From assembly GCA_028281025.1 (NCBI GenBank), contig JANQKR010000013.1, forward strand, positions 310,001 through 374,000: a DNA stretch of 64,000 nucleotides. Reading direction: 5' to 3'. This DNA is from Croceivirga sp. (GTDB lineage: Bacteria > Bacteroidota > Bacteroidia > Flavobacteriales > Flavobacteriaceae). A program made the translations under genes and the position numbers. A model generated the notes under the pieces. That model worked only from the letters and a program-made list of their open reading frames with translations. It was not told the DNA's origin and ran no database searches. Below, piece after piece: positions 61,071 through 64,000 of the stretch; the stretch's first letter is position 1, and each line of letters starts with the position of its first letter.

Positions 61071-61574
61071 ATGTCTGAAATAGTAAATAGGGTAGCCCAA
61101 AGCAAATTGATCACCTTTGATTTGGAAGAATGGTATCCAACCGGTCAGCGATTGGTCCTGGACATTAAGGACTGGCTTTTTGAAGGGCTTATTTTAAGGG
61201 AAAAAGAGTTCCGCGCCAAGGCATCGGAACATGATTGGGAACAATACCAAGGCCACTATGTGGCTTTGACCTGCTCATCGGATGCCATAATTCCGGGCTG
61301 GGCCTATATGTTTCTGACATCCCGCTTGGGACCGTTTGCCAAAAAGGTGGTGGTTGGCGATTTGGAAACCTTGGAAACGGCGATTTATCAAGATATCCTG
61401 CGGGATTTGGATGTGTCGACTTTTAAGGATAAACCAGTTATTATAAAAGGGTGTTCCCATAAGCCCGTCCCACAGAACGCCTACATTTTTGCCGTGGAAA
61501 AGATCCAGGAGGTTGCCAAAAGTGTAATGTACGGGGAAGCCTGTTCTTCGGTGCCTATTTTTAAACGGCGGTAA
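61071..61574 (+). CDS. DUF2480 family protein
   Basis: 167 residues, no signal peptide. Matches DUF2480 (KLITFDLEEWYPTGQR, LKEKEFRAK-like segment LREKEFRAKASEHDW, DAIIPGWAYMFL, KGCSHKPVPQNAYI). Bacteroidota carry this gene after the suf cluster as a rule, so a link to Fe-S or sulfur metabolism is suspected, not known. It follows the palindromic repeat by 78 bp. Confidence 0.88.
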   Translation: MSEIVNRVAQSKLITFDLEEWYPTGQRLVLDIKDWLFEGLILREKEFRAKASEHDWEQYQGHYVALTCSSDAIIPGWAYMFLTSRLGPFAKKVVVGDLETLETAIYQDILRDLDVSTFKDKPVIIKGCSHKPVPQNAYIFAVEKIQEVAKSVMYGEACSSVPIFKRR

Positions 61575-61714
61575 TTTTTGACCTGGCCCATACAAGATTA
61601 CAGGGAATACAGGATTCAATTTTAACACTGCCAAGAGAATCCTAAGCTGCGCGCAACTTTTTTTGGGAATTCCCATCTGGAAAGCGGAACACCAATCCAC
61701 CTTAATTCAATACA

Positions 61715-62071
61715 TTGAAAACAAGAATAGTTACTGGATGTTTGCTTCTTTTGGGGCTGGTCATGGGATGCTCCGAAGATGATAATAACCCTAAATTAAG
61801 CTGTTTTCAAGAAGAAGGTCGAAGAATAGTGGGCACCGTCGATAATAGTAGCGGAACTATTGGGCGCTGTATTTCATCTTACACTATTGAGCCGAATATT
61901 GGACCATCCTTTAGTGCTACTGGATTGTTAGCCCCTTGTAATCTTACCGAAGAATTTCAAGAGGAGGGAATAAGCGTGGTGTTCAGCGGTTTTGTTTACG
62001 AGTCGTTTGAAACAGAGGATATCTGCGCAGACTTTTTTGAAATTACGGAAATACGTCGAATGGACCAATAA
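61715..62071 (+). CDS. Hypothetical lipoprotein
   Basis: 118 residues from TTG at 61715, since no ATG precedes the signal peptide (IVTGCLLLLGLVMGC; lipobox MGC with Cys at about 19). The mature part has six further cysteines and an acidic pattern, which suggests disulfides in the periplasm. No family known. 86 bp separate it from the DUF3078 gene, which has its own promoter. Confidence 0.7.
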   Translation: MKTRIVTGCLLLLGLVMGCSEDDNNPKLSCFQEEGRRIVGTVDNSSGTIGRCISSYTIEPNIGPSFSATGLLAPCNLTEEFQEEGISVVFSGFVYESFETEDICADFFEITEIRRMDQ

Positions 62072-62120
62072 GCCAATTTTAAGAGAAGGTAAATTATTTT
62101 TTGCCCTATGTGACTATTCT

Positions 62121-62128
62121 TACATTTG
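62121..62128 (+). promoter_or_regulatory. -7 box of the DUF3078 gene
   Basis: TACATTTG, exact TAnnTTTG match, 29 bp before the ATG, with TTG at 62101-62103 17 bp upstream. Confidence 0.6.
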
Positions 62129-62157
62129 CGTTTCTAATTCCATAAACACTAAACACT

Positions 62158-63084
62158 ATGAGAAAAGCAGTCTTAGCATTACTTGCTTTTGGAGGAATGC
62201 TATGTGCCAATGCCCAGACCGAGGATGAGCTAAAAACACAACTGACCGAAAAAAAGGATTCCATTGCTGCTATCCAAGGGAGGGCAGATGCCATTCAAGC
62301 CCAGATTGATGCTTTACCTGGCTGGAAAATCGGGGCATTTGGTACCATTGGCGGAACCATTTCCCAATTCAACAATTGGTTTGCCCAGGGCACTCCAAAC
62401 AACAACGCCGGAAACATTGGAATTACGGGCAATGCTTTTGCCAACCTCCAACAGGAGAAGTTCTTTTGGAGAAATGCCCTGACCACAAATTTGACATGGG
62501 TTAAGATCGATGATAAAGATGACCCCAATGACGATGATAGTTTTCAACCCACTACGGACGTTTTCAACCTTTCTTCCCTTTATGGTAGAAAATTGAGCGA
62601 AAAATGGGCCGTATCTGGATTGATGGAATATCGTACCACATTGTTGAACAACTTTAATGACCCCGGCTATCTGGATTTGGGTGTAGGGGTCACCTGGACA
62701 CCCATTACGAATCTGGTTGTGGTGATCCACCCACTGAATTACAACTTCGTTTTTGCCGAGGACGATACCATTTTCAATTCATCGGCAGGGGCAAAAATCC
62801 TAGCGGATTACACAAGGCAAATAGGGGCGATCAGCTTTAAAAGTAATTTGTCCGTATTTGCAAGTTATGAAGACAGTGACCTTAGCAACTGGACCTGGAC
62901 AAATGGATTTGCCTATACGTTATGGAAAGCGATCGGGGTTGGTTTCGACTTTGGATTGCGAAGCAATAAACAGGAAGCCTTGAACTACGAGGTAAATACC
63001 CTGGGCAATACAGATGCCACTTTTGATACCATTGATAACGAACTCCAAACATTTTGGACCCTGGGACTCAGTTACGCTTTTTAA
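62158..63084 (+). CDS. DUF3078 family outer-membrane protein
   Basis: 308 residues. Signal peptide VLALLAFGGMLCANAQ, a short coiled coil (about 20-50, EDELKTQLTEKKDSIAAIQG), then a beta-barrel-like body (about 55-308) with the family's GTIGGTISQFNNWFAQGTPN and EYRTTLLNNFNDPGYLDLGV segments and a terminal strand ending LGLSYAF. Function unknown; the gene is widespread in flavobacteria. A terminator follows at 63106-63135. Confidence 0.88.
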   Translation: MRKAVLALLAFGGMLCANAQTEDELKTQLTEKKDSIAAIQGRADAIQAQIDALPGWKIGAFGTIGGTISQFNNWFAQGTPNNNAGNIGITGNAFANLQQEKFFWRNALTTNLTWVKIDDKDDPNDDDSFQPTTDVFNLSSLYGRKLSEKWAVSGLMEYRTTLLNNFNDPGYLDLGVGVTWTPITNLVVVIHPLNYNFVFAEDDTIFNSSAGAKILADYTRQIGAISFKSNLSVFASYEDSDLSNWTWTNGFAYTLWKAIGVGFDFGLRSNKQEALNYEVNTLGNTDATFDTIDNELQTFWTLGLSYAF

Positions 63085-63105
63085 AAGAGCGCCCTTTGAA
63101 GCATA

Positions 63106-63135
63106 AAAAAGCCCTTGGAATCCCAAGGACTTTTT
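63106..63135. terminator. Bidirectional terminator between the DUF3078 gene and hflX
   Basis: AAAAAG-C-CCTTGG (63106-63118) pairs with CCAAGG-A-CTTTTT (63123-63135), one mismatch, with A- and T-tracts on the two sides; it serves the convergent genes. Confidence 0.8.
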
Positions 63136-63315
63136 CGTGAGGTAAGCTCAGTTCGATTGGTTGATTATTCTAGTTGTTTTTAGCGGTTTTTGGGGGTAAC
63201 CCTAAAATCAAGTGCAATGTAACCTGTACATTTTTAAGTTGAACTTTTTTGATGTAAAACCGTTGAATGTTGTTGTTTGCAAAAAATTGGATTTTTCTGT
63301 CAGAAAAATTAAGGA

Positions 63316-64000
63316 TTAAGCGTATTCGTCCAGATTTTCCGGATACAAAAAGTGATTGTAGGGAAATCGGGTAACGTGAATACGGCGCACTTCCTGGTAA
63401 ACCCGTTTTCTAAAATCGTCTAGATTCTCCTTGTTCAATGCCGAAATGAACAGTGCCCTGTCGCCAATTTTATTGAACCATGTCTTTTGCCATTCCTCCA
63501 AAGTAAAATGGGATTTGGTCCGTTCCGTTTCCAGATCGCCCTCTTCAATAACCTCCGGTTCATACTGATCGATTTTGTTAAAGACCATAATGGTCTTTTT
63601 GTCCGAACTTTCAATTTCATCCAAAATCTTGTGGACCGATGCAATATGCGCTTCAAAATTAGGGTGGGAAATATCCACTACATGCAACAGTAGATCGGCT
63701 TCGCGTACCTCATCCAAAGTACTTTTAAAGCTTTCCACCAATTGTGTTGGGAGCTTTCGTATAAAACCTACGGTATCACTCAATAGAAAGGGAAGATTTC
63801 CGATAACCACTTTTCGTACCGTGGTATCCAGGGTGGCAAAGAGTTTGTTTTCCGCAAAAACATCGCTTTTGCTTATAACGTTCATCAAAGTGGACTTTCC
63901 TACATTGGTATACCCCACCAGGGCTACACGGACGAGGGCGCCACGATTGCCGCGTTGGGTCTCCATCTGACGATCGATCTTGGTCAACTTTTTTTTGAGC
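63316..64000 (-). CDS. hflX: GTPase HflX (N-terminal part beyond the window)
   Basis: The window's right edge cuts the gene; 228 C-terminal residues are visible. They begin in the coiled hinge (LTKIDRQMETQRG) and contain the G domain: G1 GYTNVGKST, G3 DTVGFIRKLP, G4 FNKID and the C-terminal segment with YNHFLYPE. HflX binds the ribosome and rescues stalled or heat-damaged ribosomes. The 180 bp after its stop hold an AT-rich region and an ATTTTTCTG/CAGAAAAAT inverted repeat (63291-63309). Confidence 0.93.
   Translation of the reverse strand, partial: LKKKLTKIDRQMETQRGNRGALVRVALVGYTNVGKSTLMNVISKSDVFAENKLFATLDTTVRKVVIGNLPFLLSDTVGFIRKLPTQLVESFKSTLDEVREADLLLHVVDISHPNFEAHIASVHKILDEIESSDKKTIMVFNKIDQYEPEVIEEGDLETERTKSHFTLEEWQKTWFNKIGDRALFISALNKENLDDFRKRVYQEVRRIHVTRFPYNHFLYPENLDEYA

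Noticed and set aside
63291-63309. ATTTTTCTG/CAGAAAAAT inverted repeat after hflX
   Set aside because: Only one base between the arms, so no hairpin can form; it may be an AT-rich coincidence.
1-64000. tRNA, rRNA, CRISPR arrays, insertion sequences, prophage modules
   Set aside because: Looked for in the gaps on both strands; no cloverleaf, array, transposase or phage structural gene was seen, although this was done by eye.

Overview
The window comes from the chromosome of a marine-type flavobacterium (phylum Bacteroidota, family Flavobacteriaceae; the style is closest to the Muricauda/Allomuricauda/Maribacter group, but the genus is a guess). Evidence: a gliding-motility lipoprotein GldH, an HU-CCDC81/SPOR protein, families DUF4292, DUF2480, DUF3078, DUF2721 and choice-of-anchor B, many lipoproteins and outer-membrane barrels, moderate GC, and TAnnTTTG-type -7 boxes upstream of several genes. 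Almost everything is core chromosome. I see no prophage, insertion sequence, CRISPR array, rRNA or tRNA.

Layout. 0-7 kb (+): a lipoprotein, then an envelope cluster of polysaccharide flippase, dut, a decayed GIY-YIG nuclease gene flanked by inverted palindromes, a sugar nucleotidyltransferase, a TPR protein, a DUF4292 lipoprotein and an EnvC-like protein. 7-12 kb: aldo/keto reductase, acyl-CoA thioesterase, HU-SPOR protein, dprA, trpS and glsB. 12-16.6 kb: plsC, then a minus-strand set of lipoprotein, ECF sigma factor and a predicted two-membrane beta-barrel protein, then recA. 16.8-22 kb (+): trhO, ricT-like PSP1 gene, gldH and PBP1A. 22-26 kb: the two CoA-transferase subunits separated by a four-helix-bundle gene, a 37-codon ORF with its own terminator, a GNAT enzyme and a serine hydrolase. 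25.8-28.6 kb: a small HTH-like gene facing an XRE/S24-like repressor, a methionine-type aminotransferase and a Vsr-like endonuclease. 28.6-32.1 kb (-): sdhCAB. 32.3-39 kb: rimK with an AstE/AspA deacylase, a conserved hypothetical, an OMP, DUF2721 and a 947-residue Vps10/BNR propeller protein. 39-48 kb: DUF547, aminopeptidase P, a 58-residue membrane protein, an EreA/ChaN-like protein, a LytS/LytTR two-component system, BrnQ and a PagL-like barrel. 48-54 kb: a MarR/SnoaL pair, a zinc-ribbon protein, thiL (with a decayed copy of its tail nearby) and two secreted propeller-type lipoproteins. 54-63 kb (+): the SUF operon sufA-B-C-D-(OMP)-S-E-T, then DUF2480, a lipoprotein and DUF3078. The right edge cuts hflX.

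How the genes work together. The SUF genes build iron-sulfur clusters that SdhB, in this same window, and many other proteins need. The envelope genes supply peptidoglycan, O-antigen-type sugar and lipoprotein functions. The sigma/beta-barrel pair, LytS/LytTR, MarR and XRE modules each look like small self-contained control circuits.

The best leads outside ordinary annotation are: (1) a paired MarR operator next to marR and its SnoaL neighbour; (2) an ECF sigma factor followed by a protein predicted to pass through both membranes; (3) a palindrome family flanking a dying GIY-YIG nuclease gene; (4) 21-bp / seven-residue tandem repeats just upstream of the LytS kinase; (5) two near-identical 20-bp palindromes 252 bp apart around the start of the CoA-transferase operon; (6) unannotated small genes and terminator-bounded transcripts.
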